A stretch of 64,000 nucleotides of DNA, from assembly GCF_000410515.1 (NCBI RefSeq), contig NC_021500.1:3534001-3598000 (forward strand). Reading direction: 5' to 3'. Under the pieces are notes generated by a model. The model did no database searches. It was not told the origin of the DNA and worked only from the letters and a program-made list of their open reading frames with translations. This DNA comes from Enterobacter sp. R4-368 (lineage in GTDB: Bacteria; Pseudomonadota; Gammaproteobacteria; Enterobacterales; Enterobacteriaceae). The position numbers and the translations under genes were made by a program. Of the stretch, positions 11,275 through 20,253 are shown one piece after another. Each line of letters begins with the position of its first letter. Positions within the stretch are counted from its first letter, which is position 1.

Positions 11275-11805
11275 TTACTTCTTCGCTGCGCGCTCGAAAG
11301 AGGCAACGATTTCAGCTTTCGCCGCTTCAGCGTTGTCCCAGCCGTCCACTTTCACCCATTTGCCTTTTTCGAGATCTTTGTAGTGCTCGAAGAAGTGGGT
11401 GATCTGCGCTTTCAGCAGTTCCGGCAGGTCGTTCACATCTTTAATGTGATCGTACTCTTTGCTCAGTTTGGTGTGCGGTACGGCAACCAGTTTGGCATCT
11501 TCACCGGATTCGTCGGTCATTTTCAGCACGCCAACCGGACGGCAGCGGATCACAGAACCAGGCTGCAGCGGGTACGGCGTCGGCACCAGCACGTCTACCG
11601 GGTCACCATCCAGCGAAAGGGTGTGGTTGATATAACCGTAGTTGCACGGATAGAACATCGCGGTGGACATGAAACGGTCAACGAACAGCGCGCCGCTCTC
11701 TTTGTCGACTTCGTATTTGATCGGGTCAGCGTTAGCCGGAATTTCGATAACAACGTAGATATCTTCTGGCAGATCTTTACCCGCCGGGACGTTCAGTAAG
11801 CTCAT
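11275..11805 (-). CDS. ppa: Inorganic pyrophosphatase (family I)
   Basis: This essential cytosolic hexamer splits pyrophosphate to phosphate and pulls biosynthetic reactions forward. I choose the ATG at 11805, giving 176 residues as in E. coli and an AAGGAAA ribosome-binding site nine bases upstream; an upstream in-frame ATG would add 17 residues without support. The signature D-G-D-P-V-D-V at about residue 66 carries the metal-binding aspartates. Monocistronic, ending at a strong terminator. Confidence 0.98.
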   Translation of the reverse strand: MSLLNVPAGKDLPEDIYVVIEIPANADPIKYEVDKESGALFVDRFMSTAMFYPCNYGYINHTLSLDGDPVDVLVPTPYPLQPGSVIRCRPVGVLKMTDESGEDAKLVAVPHTKLSKEYDHIKDVNDLPELLKAQITHFFEHYKDLEKGKWVKVDGWDNAEAAKAEIVASFERAAKK

Positions 11806-11969
11806 GTTTGTTTCCTTTAAAATGTGTGGCAAACAAGTGCCGGGTATTATAGCCAACTGGCGGTGAATGTCTTGGGCTGTTTTAACTTACTCACACTTTT
11901 TCAGACGCTTTCTGACACGCCATTTATGACCGTTTTATCCATAACCATAGCAGCATCATCAATAATTTT

Positions 11970-11985
11970 GTGTAACCGATTACAG
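11970..11985. promoter_or_regulatory. GalR/GalS-type operator upstream of ytfQ
   Basis: GTGTAACCGATTACAG matches the GalR/GalS consensus GTGNAANCGNTTNCAC at every defined position except the last base. It lies about 220 bp before the ytfQ start. A galactose-responsive operator fits the galactofuranose importer that follows; binding is inferred from the motif. Confidence 0.7.
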
Positions 11986-12117
11986 CGAAATTTCGTTCTA
12001 ATCCGTACGCAGTAAATTTCTGCAATTTCAATGGATAAATGAGGTGAATTAAAACCGCGCTTTTCGCGCGCCAGATCGCAACTGGTCATCAACAATTCAT
12101 TCACTTTTCCGATTTGT

Positions 12118-12140
12118 GATGTAACGCATTCTGTTACATC
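12118..12140. promoter_or_regulatory. Inverted repeat in the ytfQ promoter region
   Basis: A perfect eight-base inverted repeat (GATGTAAC and GTTACATC) is separated by seven bases. There is no T tract after it, so it is a candidate protein-binding site rather than a terminator. It lies 65 bp before the ytfQ start, just upstream of a TATAGT hexamer at 12151-12156 that could be the -10. The cognate regulator is unknown. Confidence 0.45.
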
Positions 12141-12205
12141 CTCGATTGTCTATAGTTTTCCCGCAGGTGAAGTTGTAGCCAACAATAACCCTCGAGGATG
12201 CTCTT

Positions 12206-13162
12206 ATGTGGAAGCGCTTACTTCTTGTCACAGCAGTTTCGGCAGCCATGTCGTCTATGGCAATGGCCGCCCCGTTAACCGTAGGATTTTCGCAGGTCGG
12301 ATCTGAATCCGGCTGGCGAGCCGCTGAAACCAACGTCGCCAAAAGCGAAGCCAGCAAGCGCGGCATTACGCTGAAGATTGCTGACGCTCAGCAGAAGCAG
12401 GAAAACCAAATCAAAGCGGTGCGTTCGTTCATCGCCCAGGGCGTTGACGCCATCTTTATTGCGCCGGTGGTGGCAACAGGCTGGGAGCCGGTGTTGAAAG
12501 AAGCCAAAGACGCCAAAATCCCGGTGTTCTTGCTCGACCGCTCCATCGATGTCAAAGACAAATCGCTCTACATGACCACGGTGACCGCCGACAACATTCT
12601 TGAAGGCAAGCTGATTGGTGACTGGCTGGTGAAAACGGTCGATGGCAAACCGTGTAACGTCGTTGAGCTGCAAGGCACCGTGGGTGCGAGCGTGGCGATC
12701 GATCGTAAGAAAGGGTTTGCCGAAGCCATTTCGAAAGCCTCTAACATCAAAATCATCCGTTCTCAGTCTGGCGACTTTACCCGCAGTAAAGGTAAAGAGG
12801 TGATGGAGAGCTTTATCAAGGCGGAAAACAACGGCAAAAACATCTGCATGGTTTACGCCCACAACGATGACATGGCGATCGGCGCTATTCAGGCCATCAA
12901 AGAAGCGGGTCTGAAACCGGGTAAAGACATTCTTACCGGTTCTATTGACGGTGTGCCGGATATCTACAAAGCGATGATCGACGGCGAAGCGAATGCCAGC
13001 GTTGAGTTGACGCCAAATATGGCAGGCCCGGCATTCGACGCGCTGGAGAAATACAAAAAAGACGGCACCCTGCCGCCGAAGTTGACCATTACCAAATCGA
13101 CGCTCTATCTGCCGGATACGGCGAAAGAGGAGTTAGAGAAAAAGAAAAACATGGGTTACTGA
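12206..13162 (+). CDS. ytfQ: YtfQ, periplasmic galactofuranose-binding protein
   Basis: The substrate-binding component of the galactofuranose ABC importer. The 318 residues equal the E. coli length. A 22-residue signal peptide ends in AMA, and the mature protein has the periplasmic-binding-protein (type I sugar) fold, with the typical DRSIDV and GSIDGVPDIY segments near the ligand pocket. GAGG lies upstream of the ATG. It is the first gene of ytfQRT-yjfF and is followed by a stem-loop that may stabilise its mRNA. Confidence 0.96.
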   Translation: MWKRLLLVTAVSAAMSSMAMAAPLTVGFSQVGSESGWRAAETNVAKSEASKRGITLKIADAQQKQENQIKAVRSFIAQGVDAIFIAPVVATGWEPVLKEAKDAKIPVFLLDRSIDVKDKSLYMTTVTADNILEGKLIGDWLVKTVDGKPCNVVELQGTVGASVAIDRKKGFAEAISKASNIKIIRSQSGDFTRSKGKEVMESFIKAENNGKNICMVYAHNDDMAIGAIQAIKEAGLKPGKDILTGSIDGVPDIYKAMIDGEANASVELTPNMAGPAFDALEKYKKDGTLPPKLTITKSTLYLPDTAKEELEKKKNMGY

Positions 13163-13172
13163 GTCGCAAAAA

Positions 13173-13195
13173 CCCTCTCCCCGCCGGGGAGAGGG
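13173..13195 (+). repeat. Intercistronic stem-loop between ytfQ and ytfR
   Basis: A ten-pair stem (CCCTCTCCCC / GGGGAGAGGG) with a GCC loop lies nine bases after the ytfQ stop and has no T tract. Such hairpins after binding-protein genes commonly protect the upstream message and lower downstream expression. A closely related hairpin occurs after yjgA (23176-23195). Confidence 0.7.
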
Positions 13196-13216
13196 TAAAT
13201 GTGTAAGGGGTCAACA

Positions 13217-14719
13217 ATGAACGCGGAAGCACACCAGGAAATCCTGCGTACTGAAGGCTTAAGTAAATTTTTTCCCGGCGTAAAAGCGCTCGATAACGTG
13301 GATTTCAGCTTGCGCCGCGGCGAAATCATGGCCCTGCTTGGGGAGAACGGTGCAGGAAAATCGACGCTGATTAAAGCGTTAACCGGCGTTTACCACGCCG
13401 ATAAAGGGGCTATCTGGCTGGAAGGCCAGCAAATCAACCCGAAAAATACCGCCCACGCCCAGCAGCTTGGCATCGGGACGGTGTACCAGGAAGTCAACCT
13501 GCTGCCGAATATGTCGGTGGCGGATAATTTATTCATTGGTCGCGAACCCCGGCGTTTTGGTTTATTGCGTCGTAAAGAGATGGAAAAGCGCGCGACTGAA
13601 CTGATGGAATCCTACGGCTTTTCACTGGATGTGCGCGAGCCGCTTAACCGCTATTCGGTGGCGATGCAGCAGATTGTGGCAATCTGCCGCGCTATCGATC
13701 TCTCCGCCAAGGTGCTGATCCTTGATGAACCTACCGCCAGCCTCGATACCCAGGAAGTGGAGATGCTGTTTACCCTGATGCGCCAGTTGCGCGATCAGGG
13801 CGTCAGCTTGATCTTCGTTACCCACTTTCTCGATCAGGTGTATGAAGTCAGCGACCGCATCACCGTGCTGCGTAACGGCGGTTTTGTCGGTTGCAAACCA
13901 ACCAGTGAGTTGCCGCAAATCGAACTGGTCAAAATGATGCTGGGCCGTGAGCTGGAAAGCAACGCCCTGCAACGTGCCGGGCGCACGCTACTGAGTGAAA
14001 AACCGGTGGCGGCGTTCAATGGTTACGGCAAAAAAGGGGTGATCGCGCCGTTCGATCTGGAAGTGCGCCCCGGTGAGATTGTCGGTCTGGCCGGGTTGCT
14101 AGGCTCGGGGCGTACCGAAACCGCCGAAGTGATTTTTGGCATTAAACCCGCCGACAGCGGCAGCGCGACCATCAAAGGCAAGTCGCAATCTTTACGTTCG
14201 CCACACCAGGCTTCGTGTCTGGGCATCGGTTTTTGCCCGGAAGACCGTAAAACCGACGGCATTATCGCCGCCGCATCGGTGCGGGAAAACATTGTGCTGG
14301 CGTTGCAGGCGCAGCGCGGCTGGCTGCGGCCGATCCCGCGCAAAGAGCAGAATGCGATTGCCGAGCGTTTCATTCGCCAGCTTGGCATTCGCACACCGAG
14401 CGCCGAGCAGCCGATTGAATTTCTTTCCGGCGGCAACCAGCAGAAAGTGCTGCTTTCACGCTGGCTGCTGACGCGCCCGCAATTCCTGATCCTCGATGAG
14501 CCCACGCGCGGTATCGATGTGGGGGCGCATGCGGAGATCATTCGCCTGATCGAAACCCTCTGTGCCGATGGCCTTGCGCTGCTGGTTATTTCGTCCGAAC
14601 TGGAAGAGCTGGTCGGCTATGCGGATCGGGTGATTATCATGCGCGATCGTAAACAGGTGGCGGAGATCCCGCTCGCTGAGTTGTCCGTTCCGGCGATCAT
14701 GAATGCCATTGCGGCGTAA
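13217..14719 (+). CDS. ytfR: YtfR, galactofuranose ABC transporter ATP-binding protein
   Basis: A duplicated ATPase of the ribose/galactose (CUT2) type. The first domain has Walker A GENGAGKS, the Walker B region VLILDEPTASLD and a degenerate signature. The second has a degenerate Walker A (GLLGSGRT), signature LSGGNQQK and Walker B FLILDEPTRGID. I select the ATG at 13217: AAGGGG lies upstream and the result is 500 residues, as in E. coli. It energises import through YtfT and YjfF. Same operon as ytfQ. Confidence 0.96.
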   Translation: MNAEAHQEILRTEGLSKFFPGVKALDNVDFSLRRGEIMALLGENGAGKSTLIKALTGVYHADKGAIWLEGQQINPKNTAHAQQLGIGTVYQEVNLLPNMSVADNLFIGREPRRFGLLRRKEMEKRATELMESYGFSLDVREPLNRYSVAMQQIVAICRAIDLSAKVLILDEPTASLDTQEVEMLFTLMRQLRDQGVSLIFVTHFLDQVYEVSDRITVLRNGGFVGCKPTSELPQIELVKMMLGRELESNALQRAGRTLLSEKPVAAFNGYGKKGVIAPFDLEVRPGEIVGLAGLLGSGRTETAEVIFGIKPADSGSATIKGKSQSLRSPHQASCLGIGFCPEDRKTDGIIAAASVRENIVLALQAQRGWLRPIPRKEQNAIAERFIRQLGIRTPSAEQPIEFLSGGNQQKVLLSRWLLTRPQFLILDEPTRGIDVGAHAEIIRLIETLCADGLALLVISSELEELVGYADRVIIMRDRKQVAEIPLAELSVPAIMNAIAA

Positions 14720-14729
14720 GGAGTAGAGT

Positions 14730-15755
14730 GTGATGCCTCAATCACTTGGCCAAACGACGCCGCCAAAGCGCCGTTTTAACTGGCCGACCGGAACGCCGCA
14801 GTTGATAGCGCTGCTGCTGGTGTTGGTGGTGGATAGCCTGGTCGCGCCGCATTTTTATCAGGTGGTGTTACAGGATGGTCGCCTGTTCGGTAGCCCGATA
14901 GACATTCTTAACCGTGCCGCGCCGGTGGCGCTGCTGGCCATTGGTATGACGCTGGTGATTGCCACCGGCGGTATTGATCTGTCGGTCGGGGCGGTGATGG
15001 CGATTGCCGGTGCGACGGCGGCGTCGTTAACGGTCGCCGGACACAGCCTGACGGTGGTACTGCTGGCGGCGATCGGCACCGGTGTGCTGGCCGGTTTATG
15101 GAACGGCATTCTGGTGGCGATTTTGAAGATCCAGCCGTTTGTCGCCACGCTGATTTTGATGGTCGCCGGGCGCGGTGTCGCGCAGTTGATCACCTCGGGG
15201 CAGATTGTCACCTTTAACGCCCCGTCGCTGGCCTGGCTGGGCAGCGGTTCGCTGCTGCTGTTTCCCACCCCGGTGATTATCGCGCTGGTTACGCTGGTGC
15301 TGTTCTGGCTGTTCACGCGCAAAACCGCGCTCGGCATGTTCATTGAAGCGGTAGGCATCAACATTCGCGCAGCGAAAAACGCCGGTGTGAATACCCGTGT
15401 TGTGGTGATGCTGACCTATGTGCTGAGCGGCGTGTGCGCGGCGATAGCCGGGGTGATTGTCGCGGCGGACATTCGCGGCGCGGATGCCAACAACGCCGGG
15501 CTATGGCTGGAGCTGGACGCGATCCTGGCGGTGGTGATCGGCGGCGGTTCGCTAATGGGCGGGCGCTTCAATCTTGTGCTGTCGGTGGTGGGCGCGCTGA
15601 TTATTCAGGGTATGAACACCGGCATTTTGCTCTCCGGTTTCCAGCCGGAACTCAACCAGGTGGTGAAAGCGGTGGTGGTGATGTGCGTGCTGATTGTTCA
15701 GTCGCCGCGCTTTATCGCGCTGATTAAAGGAGTACGCGGTCATGATAAAACGTAA
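14730..15755 (+). CDS. ytfT: YtfT, galactofuranose ABC transporter permease
   Basis: An inner-membrane permease of the BPD_transp_2 family, 341 residues, starting with GTG behind AAGGAG as in E. coli. It has eight to ten hydrophobic segments and the family motif IATGGIDLSVGAVMAI near residue 70. It pairs with YjfF to form a heterodimeric channel. The coding end overlaps yjfF by 14 bases, which indicates coupled translation. Confidence 0.95.
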   Translation: MMPQSLGQTTPPKRRFNWPTGTPQLIALLLVLVVDSLVAPHFYQVVLQDGRLFGSPIDILNRAAPVALLAIGMTLVIATGGIDLSVGAVMAIAGATAASLTVAGHSLTVVLLAAIGTGVLAGLWNGILVAILKIQPFVATLILMVAGRGVAQLITSGQIVTFNAPSLAWLGSGSLLLFPTPVIIALVTLVLFWLFTRKTALGMFIEAVGINIRAAKNAGVNTRVVVMLTYVLSGVCAAIAGVIVAADIRGADANNAGLWLELDAILAVVIGGGSLMGGRFNLVLSVVGALIIQGMNTGILLSGFQPELNQVVKAVVVMCVLIVQSPRFIALIKGVRGHDKT

Positions 15756-16740
15756 TTTACCGCTGATGATAACGCTGGGCGTGTTTGTGCTCGGCTACCT
15801 CTACTGCCTGACGCAGTTTCCCGGTTTCGCGTCGACACGTGTGATTTGCAACATCCTGACGGATAACGCTTTCCTGGGGATTATTGCCGTTGGTATGACT
15901 TTCGTGATCCTCTCTGGCGGCATTGATTTGTCCGTCGGCTCGGTGATTGCCTTTACCGGGGTTTTTCTGGCGAAAGCCATTGGCGACTGGGGCATCTCGC
16001 CGCTGCTGGCGTTCCCGCTGATTCTGCTGATGGGCACCGCGTTTGGCGCGTTTATGGGGCTTATGATCGACGCGTTAAAAATCCCGGCGTTTATCATCAC
16101 CCTCGCGGGGATGTTTTTCCTGCGCGGCGTCAGCTACCTGCTGTCGGAAGAGTCGATTCCGATTAATCACCCGGTCTATGATTCGCTCTCCAGCCTGGCG
16201 TGGATGATCCCCGGCGGCGGGCGTTTGAGCGCGATGGGGCTGCTGATGTTATTCGTGGTGGTGATCGGTATTTTCCTCGCACACCGCACCCGCTTTGGCA
16301 ACGAAGTCTACGCGATTGGCGGTAATGCCACTTCCGCGAACCTGATGGGTATCTCAACGCGCAGTACCACCATTCGTATCTATATGCTCTCGACTGGTCT
16401 TGCGACACTGGCGGGGATTGTCTTCTCCATTTACACCCAGGCCGGTTACGCGCTGGCAGGCGTGGGGGGTGAACTGGATGCTATCGCCTCGGTGGTGATT
16501 GGCGGCACGTTGCTTAGCGGCGGCGTCGGCACCGTGTTGGGTACGCTTTTTGGCGTGGGTATTCAGGGACTTATCCAGACCTATATTAACTTCGACGGCA
16601 CACTCAGTTCATGGTGGACCAAGATTGCCATTGGCATCCTGTTGTTTATTTTTATCGCGTTGCAACGTGGCTTAACGGTGCTGTGGGAGAACCGCCAAAG
16701 CTCACCTGTTACACGCGTTAGCACAACGGCAACAAAGTAA
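15742..16740 (+). CDS. yjfF: YjfF, galactofuranose ABC transporter permease
   Basis: The second permease subunit, 332 residues, with the same LSGGIDLSVGSVIAF motif and overall topology as YtfT. It is the last gene of the ytfQRT-yjfF operon. No clear intrinsic terminator follows; the next recognisable element is a sigma-28 promoter 28 bases downstream of its stop. Confidence 0.95.
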   Translation: MIKRNLPLMITLGVFVLGYLYCLTQFPGFASTRVICNILTDNAFLGIIAVGMTFVILSGGIDLSVGSVIAFTGVFLAKAIGDWGISPLLAFPLILLMGTAFGAFMGLMIDALKIPAFIITLAGMFFLRGVSYLLSEESIPINHPVYDSLSSLAWMIPGGGRLSAMGLLMLFVVVIGIFLAHRTRFGNEVYAIGGNATSANLMGISTRSTTIRIYMLSTGLATLAGIVFSIYTQAGYALAGVGGELDAIASVVIGGTLLSGGVGTVLGTLFGVGIQGLIQTYINFDGTLSSWWTKIAIGILLFIFIALQRGLTVLWENRQSSPVTRVSTTATK

Positions 16741-16767
16741 TAACATATTGAAATGACTATTTTTCCC

Positions 16768-16794
16768 TAAAGTAATTCCGGTGGCGGTCGATAA
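16768..16794 (+). promoter_or_regulatory. Sigma-28 (FliA) promoter for the chemoreceptor gene
   Basis: TAAAGTAA, then 11 bases, then GTCGATAA agrees closely with the FliA consensus (TAAAGTTT, N11, GCCGATAA). It lies 57 bp before the receptor start, which ties this gene to the flagellar/chemotaxis regulon. Confidence 0.85.
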
Positions 16795-16850
16795 CTGACG
16801 AATCGGCTTAATTTACGCCAAAAAGTATCGCTGCTACCGGGATTCACATC

Positions 16851-18416
16851 ATGCTTAAAACGCTTTCGATCCGTACTGGTTTACTTTCTTTGCTGGCTGT
16901 TATGACGTTTCTCCTGCTGCTGGTTAGCGGCATCGGAGTTTATGCACTCAATAAAAGTTCCTCATCGCTGGAGCGAATTAGCCAGCTTCAGGGCGAAAAG
17001 ATGGCGCGCCTGAGCGAAGGCTACACGCTGATCCTGCGTGCGCGTAATGAAGCGGGTCAGGCCGTGCGCATGATGGAAGTTGGTTTGCTGGACGATGCCG
17101 CCAAATCGGTAAAAATGATCAATGGCGAAATCGAACTCGGTGAGCAATCGCTTGCTGGTGTGATTAAGGCGGGCGTCGATGATGAACAAGGTGCTGCACT
17201 GCTGGCGGCGTTAGCGAAAAGCTACGGCGACTACGTCAATCAGGGCATTAAACCGATGCAGGATGCGCTCAACCAACAGAGCGCCGATGCCTATTACGAT
17301 CTGCTGGAAAACAAACTTATCCCTATCTCCCGCCAGTTCGACAACGACATGCAGGCTTTCCAGAAATGGGGCGAAGTGCGCGGCAAAGCGGAAGTGAGCG
17401 CCGTTCAGAGCAGCAAAAACGGCGTTATGCTACTGATTCTGGTGGTGGCGTTACTGGTGGCCGGGATCATCGTACTGGCCTGGCTGGCGCTGCGCCATTT
17501 ACTGCTCAAGCCGCTGGATACGTCTATTCAGCAACTGGAACAGGTAGCGGCAGGGGATTTGACCTATCTGAAAACCGACGTCAGTAGCAAAGAATTTAAC
17601 CGGCTGAATGCGGCCATCGAAGAGATGCGCCAGTCGCTGGTGGGGTCGGTCACCCGCGTGCGTGATGCCAGCTCGCAAATTGATACCGGCAGCCGTGAAC
17701 TGGCGGCGGGCAACATCGATTTGTCGCAGCGTACGGAATCGACCGCCACATCGCTGGAGCAAACCGCGGCCAGCATGGAGCAGATCACCGCCACGGTGAA
17801 ACTGAACGCCGACAACGCCGAACAGGCACACAAACTGGCGAAGACGGTTTCCGATACCGCCGATCGCGGCAGCGAAATGGTCTGCTATGTAATTGAAAAA
17901 ATGCGCGATATCTCCGCCAGTTCCGATCGCATTGCCGACATTCTTAGCGTGATTGACGCCATTGCTTTCCAGACCAATATTCTGGCGCTGAACGCCGCCG
18001 TTGAAGCGGCGCGCGCGGGTGAGCAGGGGCGCGGTTTTGCAGTCGTAGCCGGTGAAGTGCGTAACCTTGCCAGCCGCAGCGCCGAATCGGCGAAAGAGAT
18101 CCGGGCGCTGATCAGCAGCTCGCAGGCGCAGGTGTCTGAAGGCAGCGATCTGGCGATGCAGGCCGGCGAAACGATGGACGAAATCGCCGAAGAAGTGTTG
18201 CGCATGACCAAACTGATGCGCGAAATCGCCAATGCGTCGCAGGAGCAGAGCCGCGGTATTGAGCAGGTGAATATCGCCGTCAGCCAGATGGATGAAACCG
18301 CGCAGCAAAACGCGGCGCTGGTACAGCAATCTTCTGCGGCGACCCGTTCGCTGGAAGAGCAGTCGCGCGAATTGTTGCAGGCAATGGCTTCATTCCGTTT
18401 ACAGACGCAGGGATAA
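16851..18416 (+). CDS. Methyl-accepting chemotaxis protein
   Basis: A 521-residue receptor with transmembrane helices at about 11-33 and 191-213, a periplasmic four-helix-type sensor (about 34-190), a HAMP domain (about 214-268) and a cytoplasmic signalling domain. The signalling tip contains [20 protein letters not shown], which binds CheA/CheW. The C-terminus ends FRLQTQG and lacks the NWETF-type pentapeptide, so CheR/CheB docking is probably assisted by other receptors. The ligand cannot be read from the sequence; the position next to a sugar importer hints at, but does not prove, a sugar-related ligand. Confidence 0.93.
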   Translation: MLKTLSIRTGLLSLLAVMTFLLLLVSGIGVYALNKSSSSLERISQLQGEKMARLSEGYTLILRARNEAGQAVRMMEVGLLDDAAKSVKMINGEIELGEQSLAGVIKAGVDDEQGAALLAALAKSYGDYVNQGIKPMQDALNQQSADAYYDLLENKLIPISRQFDNDMQAFQKWGEVRGKAEVSAVQSSKNGVMLLILVVALLVAGIIVLAWLALRHLLLKPLDTSIQQLEQVAAGDLTYLKTDVSSKEFNRLNAAIEEMRQSLVGSVTRVRDASSQIDTGSRELAAGNIDLSQRTESTATSLEQTAASMEQITATVKLNADNAEQAHKLAKTVSDTADRGSEMVCYVIEKMRDISASSDRIADILSVIDAIAFQTNILALNAAVEAARAGEQGRGFAVVAGEVRNLASRSAESAKEIRALISSSQAQVSEGSDLAMQAGETMDEIAEEVLRMTKLMREIANASQEQSRGIEQVNIAVSQMDETAQQNAALVQQSSAATRSLEEQSRELLQAMASFRLQTQG

Positions 18417-18430
18417 CGAAAGGCAACGAC

Positions 18431-18928
18431 ATGGGAATCTGTATTCAATGCGATAAGGAAGCGCTGAAAGAGAGTGATTTCTGCGCGGAGTGTGAGGCGC
18501 GCGAGTTTAAAAAAATTCGCGGCTGGCTGTTTGTTCCTGCTATTGGGCTGGTGCTGTCGCTGCTCAGCGTGATTGTCTCTTTCAGCGCGACGCTCAAAGT
18601 GGTGATGGAGCATTACAGCGTGCTCGTTGGTGGACAAAAAGGGATGCTCGTTTTCGAACTGGTATTCTACGGGGTAATGTTCGCCTACACGGTCTTCGTC
18701 GGGAGCCTGTTCTTTCGCAAGAAACGGCTGCTTCCGCGTTTTTACATTGGTTTTCTGCTGTTATGGATTGCCTTTCATGGCGTAGATGTATGGCTGGCGC
18801 ATCAGGTGTTTGATGTGCCGTATGTCTACGATACCGTAAGCTCACTGGTTCGTAGCGTAATAAGCGCGGCGATTTGGATCCCCTATTTTGTGGTGTCCGA
18901 GCGCGTCAAACGCACCTTCGTATGCTAA
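18431..18928 (+). CDS. DUF2569-like membrane protein with N-terminal CxxC pairs
   Basis: A 165-residue protein starting 14 bases after the chemoreceptor, probably co-transcribed. Residues 1-24 contain two CxxC pairs (Cys4/Cys7 and Cys18/Cys21) resembling a small zinc ribbon. Then comes RGWLFVPAIGLVLS and three more hydrophobic segments ending in IWIPYFVVSERVKRTF, the pattern of the DUF2569 membrane family. The function is unknown. Assignment to DUF2569 is by pattern recognition only. A strong terminator follows directly. Confidence 0.7.
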   Translation: MGICIQCDKEALKESDFCAECEAREFKKIRGWLFVPAIGLVLSLLSVIVSFSATLKVVMEHYSVLVGGQKGMLVFELVFYGVMFAYTVFVGSLFFRKKRLLPRFYIGFLLLWIAFHGVDVWLAHQVFDVPYVYDTVSSLVRSVISAAIWIPYFVVSERVKRTFVC

Positions 18929-18930
18929 AA

Positions 18931-18956
18931 AAAAGCGCCACAATCGTGGCGCTTTT
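18931..18956. terminator. Bidirectional terminator between the DUF2569-like gene and fbp
   Basis: An eight-pair stem (AGCGCCAC / GTGGCGCT) with an AATC loop is flanked by a run of A on the left and TTTT on the right. It can end both the chemoreceptor unit and the oppositely oriented fbp gene. Confidence 0.88.
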
Positions 18957-18974
18957 CTCGTTTTGCCCGGCTGA

Positions 18975-19973
18975 TTACGCGTCCGGGAACTCACGCATAT
19001 AGCGTTCTACGTCATCCACCATATGCTCGTTGCCGACAAAGAACGGACGGCGCTGATGCAGGCTTTCCGGTTGGATATCCAGAATACGGTTTTTGCCGTC
19101 GCTGGCTTTGCCGCCCGCTTGTTCCGCGAGGAACGCCATCGGGTTGCATTCGTACAGCAGACGCAGTTTCCCTTCCGGGTGGCTGGCGGTGCTTGGGTAG
19201 AGGTAGATGCCGCCCTTCAGCAGGTTACGGTGGAAATCCGCTACCAGCGAGCCGATGTAGCGCGTGGTGTAAGGGCGGTTGGTCGCTTTATCTTCTTCCT
19301 GGCAGAACTTCAGGTATTTCTTCACGCCCTGCGGGAATTTGATGTAGTTGCCTTCGTTAATGGAGTACGTGTTGCCACGATCCGGGAAGCGCATACGCTC
19401 CTGACACAGGCAGAACACGCCAAGTGACGGATCGTAAGTGAAGGCGTGTACGCCACAGCCGGTGGTGTAAACCAGCATGGTGGACGAACCGTAAACCACA
19501 TAACCGGCGGCGACTTGTTTGTTGCCCGGTTGCAGGAAATCTTCCATGGTGACCGGCGTGCCGACTGGCGTTACGCGGCGATAGATGGAGAAAATTGTCC
19601 CGACGGAGACGTTAACGTCGATGTTGGAGGAACCATCCAGAGGATCCATCAGCACCACATATTTTGCGTGCTCGCAGCCTTCGAAAACGACGATCTCATC
19701 TTCTTCTTCAGAGGCGATGCCAGCCACGATATCGCGGGCGCGGAGTGCGGCTTTCAGTTTTTCGTTCGCGAACAGGTCGAGTTTTTGCTGCTGCTCGCCC
19801 TGCACGTTTTCAGCACCGCTTGCACCCAGGATATCGACCAGACCGGCCTTATTGATATCGCGATGAATGATCTTGGCGCCCAGTTTTATCGCCGACAGCA
19901 AAGCAGTCAGTTCACCCGTTGCATGCGAGAACTCATGCTGCTTTTCGACAATAAATTCACCTAACGTTTTCAT
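18975..19973 (-). CDS. fbp: Fructose-1,6-bisphosphatase class I
   Basis: The key gluconeogenic enzyme that converts fructose-1,6-bisphosphate to fructose-6-phosphate. The 332 residues equal the E. coli length. The metal site motif [22 protein letters not shown] is complete near residue 115, preceded by the acidic EEEDE cluster. Cytosolic, monocistronic, and divergent from mpl across a 280-bp gap in which I found no additional gene. Confidence 0.97.
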   Translation of the reverse strand: MKTLGEFIVEKQHEFSHATGELTALLSAIKLGAKIIHRDINKAGLVDILGASGAENVQGEQQQKLDLFANEKLKAALRARDIVAGIASEEEDEIVVFEGCEHAKYVVLMDPLDGSSNIDVNVSVGTIFSIYRRVTPVGTPVTMEDFLQPGNKQVAAGYVVYGSSTMLVYTTGCGVHAFTYDPSLGVFCLCQERMRFPDRGNTYSINEGNYIKFPQGVKKYLKFCQEEDKATNRPYTTRYIGSLVADFHRNLLKGGIYLYPSTASHPEGKLRLLYECNPMAFLAEQAGGKASDGKNRILDIQPESLHQRRPFFVGNEHMVDDVERYMREFPDA

Positions 19974-20253
19974 AACACTTTCCCTGCATTTTTCATGATG
20001 GAGTAAAGCGATTGTAGCCTGTGGTTTTCAGGTTGCTGCTCACAGCAAGTTCCGGATAGTAAACAGCCGACGCCGTAACAGCCAGAGCTTTCGCAAACGA
20101 AAACGCGAAGGTCCTGTAACAATACTAACAAACATTCAAAAGCTCGCGCACAGGTGAATCGCGCCAGCTATATGCGGATTATCCTGAAATGCATTTCTCT
20201 GTGCGTAAACATATGAGTAAAATGTGCGCCAGTTTAAGAAAGGATAACGACGT

